A DNA stretch of 64,000 nucleotides, taken from the NCBI GenBank assembly GCA_020161455.1, contig JAIUNZ010000005.1:1-64000 (forward strand), given 5' to 3'. This document shows positions 1 to 7,951 of this stretch, piece by piece. The notes beneath the pieces were generated by a model. That model was not told the origin of the DNA and did not search any database. It saw only the letters and a program-made list of their open reading frames with translations. The stretch comes from Bacteroidota bacterium. Its GTDB lineage: Bacteria; Bacteroidota; Bacteroidia; Flavobacteriales; Flavobacteriaceae. The first letter of the stretch is position 1, and every line of letters begins with the position of its first letter. The position numbers and the translations under genes are program-made.

Positions 1-1754
1 AAGGTTATTGTACGTGATGGTGAACCTTGACAAACTATGGCATCTCCTGTGATGGTAGCGGTGGGAAGGGGAATGACATTTAACTGAAAACTTGTAGTGC
101 CATAAAACCCATTGCTTAAAGCCTCAAGTCTAACATAAATAATTTGTCCACCAAAGCCAAGATAGGAATCAATTGGGTTGATAGGAGCTATATTTCCATT
201 AGCATTGATTAATGATTCATAAAAAGTAACCACATATTGAGAACTGTTGTAGGAACCCAAAACAATTGGAATTTGAGAAGTAAAATCAAATTGACCAAGA
301 CCGGTTGAAGTCTCACAAACAGTTAAATTTGGTGGAGTAGATGGAGTTGGTGGTAAACATAAACTTGAATCAAGAATTAAGTTAAAAGATGTAATTGTCA
401 AACATCCATAATTTTCATCTTCAACTGCTACAAAAATCTCTTCACCATTAGTTCCGTTATAATTTGTTAAATTAGTAATTGGATTATTGTAAATTAAAGC
501 ATCAGCTTCAGAGTGATAGTAATAAATTGTTGAGGAAACACCGTTTAAAATTAAACTTTGTTGTGTTGTTAAATCAAATGGTGCTGCACATTGAACCATA
601 TCACTAGGTGTCCCAATACTCAATGGAGGATAGTACTCTACGGTCATTGTGTCCGTTTGCTGACAACCGCCAGGATATGTAATTATCAAACCATAATCAC
701 CTGCTTCCGATACCGTATATGAATTTGAAGTTGCGCCTGGAATTGGATTGGTGTTAAAAAACCATTCATAAGTACCTCCAGGAATTGTAACGGAACCAGC
801 TTCAATATTAATAGATGTATTACCACACAAGGCAGTTCCATCCGCTATTGTCAAATTATCAATCCCATCATAAATACCAGTTCCTGCCAAATCTGGACTT
901 CCAATATTAAAACTTCCACCTCCTAAAAAAACAGCCGAGTCATATTGAGTATCATTTCTATCGGCAATAACCAATTTTATGTGATATGTATTTCCAGGAA
1001 TAACTGCTGAACTAGCAGTCATTACAATAGTTTCTCCATTAAAATTTGTTGCTGCTGTAGCAGCATTTCCACCACCATTATAATTTCCAAAAAACTCAGG
1101 GTTTTCAGAAGTACATCCATTATTGTTTGCATCGTCTCTAATAGTTACAACCGATACTGGCGTAGTAGTACTAGGAATTAAAGCTAAATTTGTTGCTGGT
1201 GTTCCAGCAGTAACATTCGTTAAAAAAAAAGCAAATGCATCAGAATAAGAACATTGAAAAGTTCCATATTCTTCTGAAGCAAATAAAAAGTCAAAACTCA
1301 TTTGATTTGTATAGGGCGTAAAATCAAATTCTAAAACAGTAGCATTATTATAACTCGTTAAGTTTGGATCAATGCCTAATGCTGTAATATAATTAAACAA
1401 TTGTGCATCACCTGTCCATGCATTTGTACCATTACTTTGAGTATTGGTATTTGGACCTGGTGCTGCAGCAACATTACCTGTACTTAGAATAACCCCATTC
1501 GTAAGTGGAAAAGTAGGGTTTGTGTTTTGAAAATAACCAATCCCATTTGGATTTCCTCCGCTAAAATTTGTTCCAGTACTCCAAGTTATATTGTTTAAAG
1601 TACCAACACAAGATGAACCAGCTGCGCCATTACCAAACAAAACATCTTGCACCAATTGCGGCACAGTATAAGTTGTGGTATTAACAGTTATAGGCTGAGC
1701 TAACGCTTGGAATAATCCAAAAAAGAAAAGTAGGTATAGTAATTTTTGTTTCAT
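1..1754 (-). CDS. Secreted choice-of-anchor L domain protein, partial (3' end outside window)
   Basis: An open frame runs from an ATG at 1754 to the left edge without a stop, about 584 codons. It starts with a signal peptide (MKQKLLYLLFFFGLFQALAQ). Near residue 150 it carries FASEEYGTFQCSYSDAF, the hallmark of the choice-of-anchor L domain in secreted Bacteroidota proteins. Downstream are Ig-like or PKD-like modules with paired cysteines (TALCGNTSINIEAG, ending VIPLPTATITGD). Family members usually end with a T9SS sorting or gliding-motility C-terminal domain, which would lie outside the window. It is probably cell-surface or secreted; binding target unknown. It is divergent from the Nfu gene at 1877. 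The domain call is firm, the function is not. Confidence 0.75.
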   Translation of the reverse strand, partial: MKQKLLYLLFFFGLFQALAQPITVNTTTYTVPQLVQDVLFGNGAAGSSCVGTLNNITWSTGTNFSGGNPNGIGYFQNTNPTFPLTNGVILSTGNVAAAPGPNTNTQSNGTNAWTGDAQLFNYITALGIDPNLTSYNNATVLEFDFTPYTNQMSFDFLFASEEYGTFQCSYSDAFAFFLTNVTAGTPATNLALIPSTTTPVSVVTIRDDANNNGCTSENPEFFGNYNGGGNAATAATNFNGETIVMTASSAVIPGNTYHIKLVIADRNDTQYDSAVFLGGGSFNIGSPDLAGTGIYDGIDNLTIADGTALCGNTSINIEAGSVTIPGGTYEWFFNTNPIPGATSNSYTVSEAGDYGLIITYPGGCQQTDTMTVEYYPPLSIGTPSDMVQCAAPFDLTTQQSLILNGVSSTIYYYHSEADALIYNNPITNLTNYNGTNGEEIFVAVEDENYGCLTITSFNLILDSSLCLPPTPSTPPNLTVCETSTGLGQFDFTSQIPIVLGSYNSSQYVVTFYESLINANGNIAPINPIDSYLGFGGQIIYVRLEALSNGFYGTTSFQLNVIPLPTATITGDAIVCQGSPSRTIT

Positions 1755-1848
1755 ATGTATTTAAAAAAGCAACAATTTTAAACTTAAATCAAATTGTTAA
1801 TGTTTATTAAAATCTCCAAATATAACCAATCATTGAAAATAACTTTGT

Positions 1849-1856
1849 TAAATTTG
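1849..1856 (+). promoter_or_regulatory. Candidate -7 promoter element for the Nfu gene
   Basis: TAAATTTG matches the Bacteroidota -7 consensus TAnnTTTG and lies 20 bases before the ATG at 1877. No TTG sits at the expected 17-23 base distance (the nearest is 13 bases away), so this is a moderate candidate. Confidence 0.4.
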
Positions 1857-1876
1857 CAGAAAAATACACTAGACTA

Positions 1877-2773
1877 ATGAAAATCACAATAAAAGAAACC
1901 CAAAACCCAACTATACTTAAATTTGAATTCCCAGATTTTATCACTAAAAACGAAAACTTTGAATTCAAAAACATTGATGAAACCAAAAATTCACCTTTGG
2001 CACAACAACTATTTTATCTTCCTTTTGTTAAAACGGTTTATATTTCAGGGAATTTCATAGCCATTGAACGTTTTAGCATCGTTGAATGGAAAGATGTTCA
2101 AGAAGATGTTGCCCAACAAATAGAAAATTTCATTTCTACTGGTGGGAAAATTATTCTTGAAGACGAAAGCAAAACTAAAAAGCAACCTATTACAGTATAT
2201 GGTGAAACGACTCCAAATCCAGCAGCGCTAAAATTTGTGATTAATAAAGGAATCACCAAATCAACTGTTGAATTTAAGAATATTGATGATGCCAAAGCAT
2301 CTCCACTAGCGCAAGAATTATTCAAACTGCCTTATGTGAAAGAATTATTCATCACCGAAAATTATATTTCTGTTACTAAATACGAAAGTTATACTTGGGA
2401 AGAAATCACTTTAGAATTAAGAACTTTTATCAAACAATTTATTGAAAATGGTGGAACTGTTCTTGACGAAAGTTTAATTGAAAAGTCTTCAAAACAAGAC
2501 AAACAAGAAATCAAAAATTTTGACAATCTTGATGTCACTTCACAAGAAATCATCAACATACTAGAAGAATATGTGAAACCCGCAGTAGCTGCTGATGGTG
2601 GAAATATTTTATTTGATTCTTATGATGAAACTACTAAGAAAGTGAAAGTAGTACTCCAAGGTTCGTGCAATGGTTGTCCGTCATCAACATTTACTTTAAA
2701 AAATGGAATTGAAAACATGTTAAAAAGCATGTTACACAATGAAGACATTGTTGTTGAAGCAATTAATGGATAA
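1877..2773 (+). CDS. Nfu-type Fe-S cluster scaffold protein (duplicated N-terminal domain)
   Basis: 298 residues. Two tandem Nfu/NifU N-terminal-like domains (about residues 1-95 and 105-200) share the pattern ETxNPxxLKF...SPLAQxLFxLPxVK. A C-terminal NifU domain (about 215-298) carries the cluster-binding pair C264-N-G-C267. Nfu proteins bind a Fe-S cluster between two subunits through this CxxC motif and hand it to client enzymes in the cytosol. Most family members have a single N-terminal domain; the doubled version appears to be an internal duplication. A dodecin gene follows after about 60 bases. The identification is confident. Confidence 0.88.
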   Translation: MKITIKETQNPTILKFEFPDFITKNENFEFKNIDETKNSPLAQQLFYLPFVKTVYISGNFIAIERFSIVEWKDVQEDVAQQIENFISTGGKIILEDESKTKKQPITVYGETTPNPAALKFVINKGITKSTVEFKNIDDAKASPLAQELFKLPYVKELFITENYISVTKYESYTWEEITLELRTFIKQFIENGGTVLDESLIEKSSKQDKQEIKNFDNLDVTSQEIINILEEYVKPAVAADGGNILFDSYDETTKKVKVVLQGSCNGCPSSTFTLKNGIENMLKSMLHNEDIVVEAING

Positions 2774-2834
2774 TAAATTTTAATAAATCCGCATTTTTTT
2801 GTACATTTAGAGTTCACTTTAAATTTAAGATAAA

Positions 2835-3035
2835 ATGGCAGTATTAAAAGTTATCGAAGTATTATCAAGTTCAACAGTAAGCTGGGAAGACGCCACACAA
2901 AAAGCAGTAGCTCAAGCTTCAAAAAGTTTAAAAAACATTCGTTCTGTATATGTTCAAGAGCAAAGTGCGACAGTGAAAGACGGCAAAGTTGGCGAATATA
3001 GAATGAATTTAAAAGTTACATTTGAATTAGAATAA
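2835..3035 (+). CDS. Dodecin family flavin-binding protein
   Basis: 66 residues, the usual dodecin length. The pattern VxKVIEVLSSSxxSWEDATQKAVxxA with a conserved Trp (W17), which stacks on flavin in the family, and the terminal GEYRMNLKVTFELE strand are diagnostic. Dodecins form hollow dodecamers that store or buffer FMN, riboflavin or coenzyme A in the cytosol. A terminator-like hairpin follows directly, so the gene ends a short transcription unit that may begin at the Nfu gene. Confidence 0.9.
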   Translation: MAVLKVIEVLSSSTVSWEDATQKAVAQASKSLKNIRSVYVQEQSATVKDGKVGEYRMNLKVTFELE

Positions 3036-3055
3036 ACTTCAAAAAATCAAATTAC

Positions 3056-3082
3056 AAACGTCCATTTTTGGGCGTTTTTTTT
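3056..3082 (+). terminator. Rho-independent terminator after dodecin
   Basis: Stem AAACGTCC / GGGCGTTT (one G-U pair) with a six-base loop, followed by a run of eight T. It lies about 20 bases past the dodecin stop. Confidence 0.8.
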
Positions 3083-3203
3083 ATATCAAATAAAATCGTT
3101 TTAAAAAAACTAACAAACACTATTGAGGAAATAATATTACAATTGAAAATTAACTGATTATTTTTCGTAAACTTGTCTTTACTAACCAATAAAAAACTAC
3201 ATC

Positions 3204-3602
3204 ATGGGAATTGGAGGATTTTTTAAAAACTTGTTTGGCTCATCCAAAGAAAAAGTAAGCGAAATGGCAGTTAAAGCAGAAGATTTTGCTGAAGGAACTT
3301 TTGAAAAAGTAAAAGAAACTGCTGCACCAATTATGGAGAAAGTAGAAGATTTTGCTGAAACTGCCAAAGAAAAAGTGGAAGAATATATGCCACAAGCCAA
3401 AGAAACTGTAGAAAAAGCATATGATTCTGTTAAAGAAAAAACTAGTGAACTTGCAGACAAAGCCGAGAATTTTGTAGAAAATTCAGTAGAAACGGTTAAA
3501 GAAAAAGTAAATTCTTTTATGAATGATGCCTCAGAAGATGCCGAAGAAATTAGAACAAAAGCTGAAGATATAGTTAAACCTTCGGATGAAAATGCCGATT
3601 AA
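3204..3602 (+). CDS. Amphipathic helical (LEA/YtxH-like) protein
   Basis: 132 residues. After a short hydrophobic glycine-rich start (MGIGGFFKNLFGSS) the protein is a run of charged helical repeats such as KVKETAxPxMEKVEDFAETAKEKVEEYM, rich in Ala, Glu, Lys and Val, with no cysteine. Spacing of about 11 residues between A-E-D-F and T-V-K-E-K motifs recalls LEA or apolipoprotein repeats and YtxH-type stress proteins. Such proteins protect membranes or proteins during stress, but nothing in the sequence shows a specific role. It is followed by a hairpin and the MscS channel gene, which would fit an osmotic-stress theme (inference). Confidence 0.65.
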   Translation: MGIGGFFKNLFGSSKEKVSEMAVKAEDFAEGTFEKVKETAAPIMEKVEDFAETAKEKVEEYMPQAKETVEKAYDSVKEKTSELADKAENFVENSVETVKEKVNSFMNDASEDAEEIRTKAEDIVKPSDENAD

Positions 3603-3614
3603 ATTTAAGATTTG

Positions 3615-3622
3615 TATCTTTG
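3615..3622 (+). promoter_or_regulatory. Candidate -7 element upstream of the MscS gene
   Basis: TATCTTTG matches TAnnTTTG exactly. No TTG is seen at the proper -33 distance. The terminator-like hairpin at 3635 would then fall inside the leader of the MscS mRNA. Confidence 0.4.
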
Positions 3623-3634
3623 TACTACTAAACT

Positions 3635-3657
3635 ATCCCGATTTGTCGGGATTTTTT
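3635..3657 (+). terminator. Hairpin with T-run between the helical protein and MscS
   Basis: ATCCCGA / TCGGGAT stem with a TTTG loop, then six T. It is 33 bases after the stop at 3602 and 14 bases before the MscS ATG. Confidence 0.75.
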
Positions 3658-3670
3658 ATAATTAAAAATC

Positions 3671-4501
3671 ATGAACAAGAACAACACAATTACAGCTTTC
3701 GAGAATTACATTAATAAATTTTTCACGGTTTTAATCGATTATTCTCCAAAATTAATTTCGGCTATATTGATTTTATTTATTGGTCTTTATGCCATTCGAT
3801 TAATCAACAGAATGGTTAGAAAAATTATGGTAAAACGTGATTTAGACCCAACATTATCAAAATTTTTAGCGGATATTTTGCTTTGGACGATGCGTATTTT
3901 ATTGTTTGTAACCTTTATTTCAAAACTTGGCGTAGAAACCTCATCGTTTGTAGCAATTCTTGGAGCAGCTGGTTTGGCTGTTGGATTGTCGTTACAAGGT
4001 TCGCTATCTAATTTTGCTGGCGGTATTTTGATTATTTTATTTAAACCCTTTCGAGTTGGACATACTATTGAAGCACAAGGCGTAATTGGGACGGTTTGTG
4101 AAATTCAAATATTTGTGACCAAATTGGTAAATGCCAACAACCAAACTATTTTTATCCCAAATGGAATTTTATCTAACGATACGATCATCAATTATTCAAT
4201 GGAAGGCAATCGCCGTGCAGATTTAACATTTTCGCTTTCGTATGACACCAATATTAAAACTGCAAAAGACATCGTAATGAATGTTTTGAAAAACAATCCT
4301 CAAGTTTTACAAACTCCAGCACCCGCAGTAATCACCAAAAATTTAACAGATTCATCCATTCAATTGGCAATTCGTCCTTGGGCAAAATTAGAAGATTTTT
4401 TCCAAATGTCATCGGATGTTTTAGAAGATTGTAAAGAAGCTTTTGAAAATGCTGGAATTGTGATTCAGCCTTATGTTCGTGAGTTATCGGTAAAGAAATA
4501 A
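3671..4501 (+). CDS. Small-conductance mechanosensitive channel, MscS family
   Basis: 276 residues, the size of minimal MscS. Three N-terminal membrane helices (about residues 20-43, 65-87 and 90-120) end in a glycine/alanine-rich pore helix (AILGAAGLAVGLSLQGSLSN). The MscS beta domain follows (GVIGTVCEI, IFIPNGILSNDTIINYS), then the C-terminal alpha/beta domain. MscS channels open under membrane tension and release solutes after hypo-osmotic shock. It is convergent with tsaB, with only five bases between the stops. Identification is secure; the paralogue class is not determined. Confidence 0.92.
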   Translation: MNKNNTITAFENYINKFFTVLIDYSPKLISAILILFIGLYAIRLINRMVRKIMVKRDLDPTLSKFLADILLWTMRILLFVTFISKLGVETSSFVAILGAAGLAVGLSLQGSLSNFAGGILIILFKPFRVGHTIEAQGVIGTVCEIQIFVTKLVNANNQTIFIPNGILSNDTIINYSMEGNRRADLTFSLSYDTNIKTAKDIVMNVLKNNPQVLQTPAPAVITKNLTDSSIQLAIRPWAKLEDFFQMSSDVLEDCKEAFENAGIVIQPYVRELSVKK

Positions 4502-4506
4502 TTACG

Positions 4507-5172
4507 TTATTGTTTCTTCGTAATCATAAAATCTTTTAGATAAAACGGCTCAAAGTAAGCCACATCTTCCCATTCTTGGTTTACAAATTTTTGATGGCTC
4601 AAAGCACTCATTTCATTTGCTGATGGGAAAATAATATTCGATACAAAATGAAAATTAGGCTTGGTTAAAACGGTTTTACATTTCTCTTGACAATCACCAA
4701 CAAAATAGGCATCTTCTTCAATTTCCATATAACTTTCAGCAGTTACTACTTCTGCTTGAACATCCATTATTTTATTGTAATTTTTATCAAAAACAGCACT
4801 ATACACTTCCATTCTACGAGCATCAAGCATCGGGATGATGATTCCTTCATCAATTTTGGCTTGTTTGGCTAAAACCTGTAAAGTATCCACTGAAATTAAT
4901 GGAATATTTAAAGCATAACAAATTCCTTTTGCTGCCGAAACTCCAATACGCAATCCGGTATAAGAACCTGGACCTTTACTTATGGCAACGGCTTTCAATT
5001 CTTGAAAATTTGTATTGGTTTCTTTTAAAATCTCTTCAATAAAAACATGCAATTTCTCTGCATGTGAATAGCCTTCCTCAGACATTTCTTTGCATAAAAT
5101 TGTTTTTCCTTCTTTTGCTAAAGAAACCGAACAGTTTTTGGAGGCTGTTTCAATATTAAGTATCAAAGACAT
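4507..5172 (-). CDS. tsaB: tRNA threonylcarbamoyladenosine biosynthesis protein TsaB
   Basis: 221 residues, typical of TsaB. It has the ASKHA-fold N-terminus (MSLILNIETASKNCSVSLA) and the motif SKGPGSYTGLRIGVSAAKG. TsaB pairs with TsaD and TsaE in transferring threonylcarbamoyl to A37 of ANN-decoding tRNAs in the cytosol. Its ATG overlaps the stop of the upstream adaptor gene by one base (TAATG), so it is probably translationally coupled and read from the envelope operon promoter upstream of the TolC-like gene. The pairing with an efflux adaptor has no functional meaning that I can see. Confidence 0.9.
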   Translation of the reverse strand: MSLILNIETASKNCSVSLAKEGKTILCKEMSEEGYSHAEKLHVFIEEILKETNTNFQELKAVAISKGPGSYTGLRIGVSAAKGICYALNIPLISVDTLQVLAKQAKIDEGIIIPMLDARRMEVYSAVFDKNYNKIMDVQAEVVTAESYMEIEEDAYFVGDCQEKCKTVLTKPNFHFVSNIIFPSANEMSALSHQKFVNQEWEDVAYFEPFYLKDFMITKKQ

Positions 5173-6467
5173 TATTTTTTTGCTTTTGTGGCTGATTCTG
5201 TTTTTGACTTTACTTTATCGCCAGAATTTAAGTCTTTGGTAACCGTGGTATAAGGTCCGGTGATGACTACATCTCCTTTTTGTAAGCCCGAAATCACTTC
5301 AATGTTAGTATCGTCTTGAATACCTGTTTTGATTACTTTTATTTTTGCCTTATCTCCTACTTTTACAAAAACACATTCAAATTTTTGATCGTTTTTTGAT
5401 TTTATTTTATCATCACCAACGTCTTTTACTTCATATTTCTTAGTAGCCGAAGTATCTGATTTTACAACTACTGAACTAATAGGCACACCCAATACTTTTT
5501 CTTTTCTTTTGGTGATAATATCAACCGTTGCTGTCATTCCTGGTCTAAATGGAGAATATGTCGCTGGTTTTCCTTCAACTAGGTCTTGATAGGATTCTTT
5601 TAGAATTCTAATTTTTACTTTAAAATTGGTTACTTGGTCTGCCGTTGTTGCATTACTCGCCGAGTTTGAAATACTAGTAACGATTCCTTTAAAGTCTTTC
5701 TTCAAATAAGCATCTACTTGTATTTTGGTGCTGTCTCCAATAGAAACTTTTACAATATCATTTTCATTTACATCAACTTCAACTTCCATATTGTTTAAAT
5801 CGGCTACTCGCAAAAGTTCAGTTCCTGTCATTTGTTGTGTTCCAAGAACTCGTTCTCCAAGCTCAACTCCTAGAGAAGAAATGGTTCCATCTGCTGGCGA
5901 ATAAATCGTAGTTCTACCCAAGTTGTCTTTGGCTTCTTTAACCGTTGCATTGGCGCTTTGAACATTGTAATAAGCCGATTCTTTGGTAGCTTTTGCAACT
6001 TCAAATGCTGCAACTGCTTTATCCCAATCTGATCTTGAAATTATTCCTTTGTTGAATAACGTTTGGCTTCTGTCATAACTTGCTTTGGCTTCTTTGAATG
6101 AAGCGTCGGCTTGACTTAAACTTGCCTTTGTTCCTGATAGATTTGAAATCGTTCTATTATAACCCGAAGTATATAAATCGGGATTGATTTTTACTAACAA
6201 ATCACCTTTTTTGACTACTTGACCTTCTTTTATTGGCAAAGCAATGATTTCTCCTGAAACTTCAGATGATATTTTTACTTCGGTTTCGGGTTGAATTTTC
6301 CCGGTTGCTGAAACGGTTTCAACTATAGTAATTTCATTTACTGCTGCCGATTCTACCTCTATTAATTCAGTATTGGAACCAAGCATTCCTTTTTTCTTCA
6401 TTACTACTAAAGCAATGATGACAACTATTACAATTGCAAGTATCCAGTATATTTTTTTCTTTGACAT
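5172..6467 (-). CDS. Periplasmic adaptor subunit of an efflux system (HlyD/MacA family)
   Basis: 431 residues. One N-terminal membrane helix (residues 5-24), a biotinyl/lipoyl half-motif (ATGKIQPETEVKISSEVSGE, GQVVKKGDLLVKINP), a coiled-coil hairpin (about 100-185), a second lipoyl half (IYSPADGTISSLGVELGE) and a beta-barrel domain. Adaptors of this type bridge an inner-membrane pump (RND or MacB-type ABC) to a TolC channel. The TolC-like gene lies just upstream with a three-base gap. No pump gene is beside it in this window, so the partner must be encoded elsewhere or shared. Confidence 0.87.
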   Translation of the reverse strand: MSKKKIYWILAIVIVVIIALVVMKKKGMLGSNTELIEVESAAVNEITIVETVSATGKIQPETEVKISSEVSGEIIALPIKEGQVVKKGDLLVKINPDLYTSGYNRTISNLSGTKASLSQADASFKEAKASYDRSQTLFNKGIISRSDWDKAVAAFEVAKATKESAYYNVQSANATVKEAKDNLGRTTIYSPADGTISSLGVELGERVLGTQQMTGTELLRVADLNNMEVEVDVNENDIVKVSIGDSTKIQVDAYLKKDFKGIVTSISNSASNATTADQVTNFKVKIRILKESYQDLVEGKPATYSPFRPGMTATVDIITKRKEKVLGVPISSVVVKSDTSATKKYEVKDVGDDKIKSKNDQKFECVFVKVGDKAKIKVIKTGIQDDTNIEVISGLQKGDVVITGPYTTVTKDLNSGDKVKSKTESATKAKK

Positions 6468-6470
6468 GAT

Positions 6471-7796
6471 TTATTGTTTAATGATTGGGATTCCGAAATA
6501 AAATTCTAATAATTTAATTTTAAAAATATAATCGTATTTTGTTCGTATTACTTCCGATTGTGCATTTTCATAAGTGATTAACGCTTGACTGTAATCAAAC
6601 GAATTTAAAAGTCCAACATCGAAACGTTCTTTAGAGAAATTTTGTGCTAACTTTCTGGCTTCTGAAGTTTTCACTGCGGCTTCATAACTTTTTTGTGCAT
6701 TCAACACATCATTGTATGCTTGAAAAACGGTTCGTTCTAAATCTAATTCGGCTTGGTCTAGTAGTAATTTTGAACGTTGTTCGTTGACTTTACTTCGTTG
6801 TACTCTTCCCCGAGTTGAAAAACCATTTAATATGGGAACATTGAGTTGAATACCAACATTAGTTCCATCAAAAAGAGATAACTGGTCAACAAAACCAATT
6901 GGAATAGTTTCTGACCAGCGTGTATTGTATCCCAAAAAGCCTGAAAGGGTTGGCATATAACCTGATTTTGCTATTGAAACATCTTTTTGTGCAACTTCAT
7001 AATTTGAAGAAGCAATTTTGATATCATTAACTACTTCTCTGGCTTTTTGAGCAATAGCTTCGGGTGTTTGAAAAAGTATTTCGGTTACAGGAACGTCCAT
7101 ATCCTCTACTGCAATATCAAAATTGGCATAATCTTTTAGTAAAAGCGTTTGCGCCAAACCTAATTTTGAAATTAATAAAGTATTTTCAGCATTTACAATT
7201 TGTTGTTCTTGTGAAGCATCGGTAGCTTGTAATTCGTAAATATCACCTGCAGGAAGTGTTCCAGCATCAATCAATTGTTTTGTTCTTGTGATGTTTTCTT
7301 TGGTGATTTTATTTTGATTTGATAATACTTTTATTTGTTCTTTATTGAATAAAATTTGCAAATAGGCATTGGCAATACTAAGCATGATATCGTCTTTCAT
7401 TTTGTCTAAACGATAGGTATTTGCTATTTTATTAAGCTTGGTTCTTTGAAGTGTTTTCCAGTTGGCCAATCCATTAAAAATAGCAATTCCAGTATTAATA
7501 TTTGCTGAAGCCGAACGGAACGATTGATTTTCGAACTGATTGGTTGTAGGGTTAATATTTGCACCTGTATTGATACCATAATTTGCCGTTCCTGATATAT
7601 TTGGAAGAAAATTTCCAATAGCTTCCAACTTTTCAATATCTGAAATCTTCAAATCTAATTCCGATTGTTGAATAGAAATATTGTTTTCTAAAGCGTAGGC
7701 AATACATTCTTCTAAGGTCCATTTCTTTTGTTGCGCATGTATCGAAATAGTAGCGAACAATAAAAAGAAAAATGTGATTTTGATGATGATTTTCAT
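6471..7796 (-). CDS. TolC family outer-membrane efflux protein
   Basis: About 441 residues from the preferred ATG at 7796; the frame extends 21 bases further to another ATG at 7817. I prefer 7796 because it starts directly with a signal peptide (MKIIIKITFFFLLFATIS...HAQ) and because a TATCTTTG promoter element at 7829-7836 would place transcription start at or just before the upstream ATG. The mature protein has two repeated outer-membrane-efflux halves with long helices (LEECIAYALENNISIQQSEL; QRSKVNEQRSKLLLDQAELD). It would form the trimeric exit duct for the adaptor encoded downstream. Confidence 0.88.
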   Translation of the reverse strand: MKIIIKITFFFLLFATISIHAQQKKWTLEECIAYALENNISIQQSELDLKISDIEKLEAIGNFLPNISGTANYGINTGANINPTTNQFENQSFRSASANINTGIAIFNGLANWKTLQRTKLNKIANTYRLDKMKDDIMLSIANAYLQILFNKEQIKVLSNQNKITKENITRTKQLIDAGTLPAGDIYELQATDASQEQQIVNAENTLLISKLGLAQTLLLKDYANFDIAVEDMDVPVTEILFQTPEAIAQKAREVVNDIKIASSNYEVAQKDVSIAKSGYMPTLSGFLGYNTRWSETIPIGFVDQLSLFDGTNVGIQLNVPILNGFSTRGRVQRSKVNEQRSKLLLDQAELDLERTVFQAYNDVLNAQKSYEAAVKTSEARKLAQNFSKERFDVGLLNSFDYSQALITYENAQSEVIRTKYDYIFKIKLLEFYFGIPIIKQ

Positions 7797-7828
7797 AGTT
7801 AATAATAATACTACCATTCTTTGCGCAA

Positions 7829-7836
7829 CAAAGATA
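7829..7836 (-). promoter_or_regulatory. Candidate promoter -7 element of the tolC-adaptor-tsaB operon
   Basis: On the minus strand TATCTTTG matches TAnnTTTG. It ends 11 bases before the upstream ATG and 32 bases before the preferred ATG at 7796. No clear TTG -33 element is visible. Confidence 0.45.
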
Positions 7837-7897
7837 AAACTTTTGAATTACTTGAAATAGTAATGACTTACCCATTTAGACTTTAGTTTTTTGAAAT

Positions 7898-7932
7898 TGT
7901 TACACTTTATTTCTGTTTTACGTCTATTTTTG
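7898..7932 (+). promoter_or_regulatory. Candidate promoter of the DUF4403 lipoprotein gene
   Basis: TTG at 7898-7900 and TATTTTTG at 7925-7932, with a 24-base spacer, one longer than the usual 17-23. The ATG lies 19 bases beyond the -7 element. Confidence 0.45.
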
Positions 7933-7951
7933 CCAAAAAAATCAATACAAT

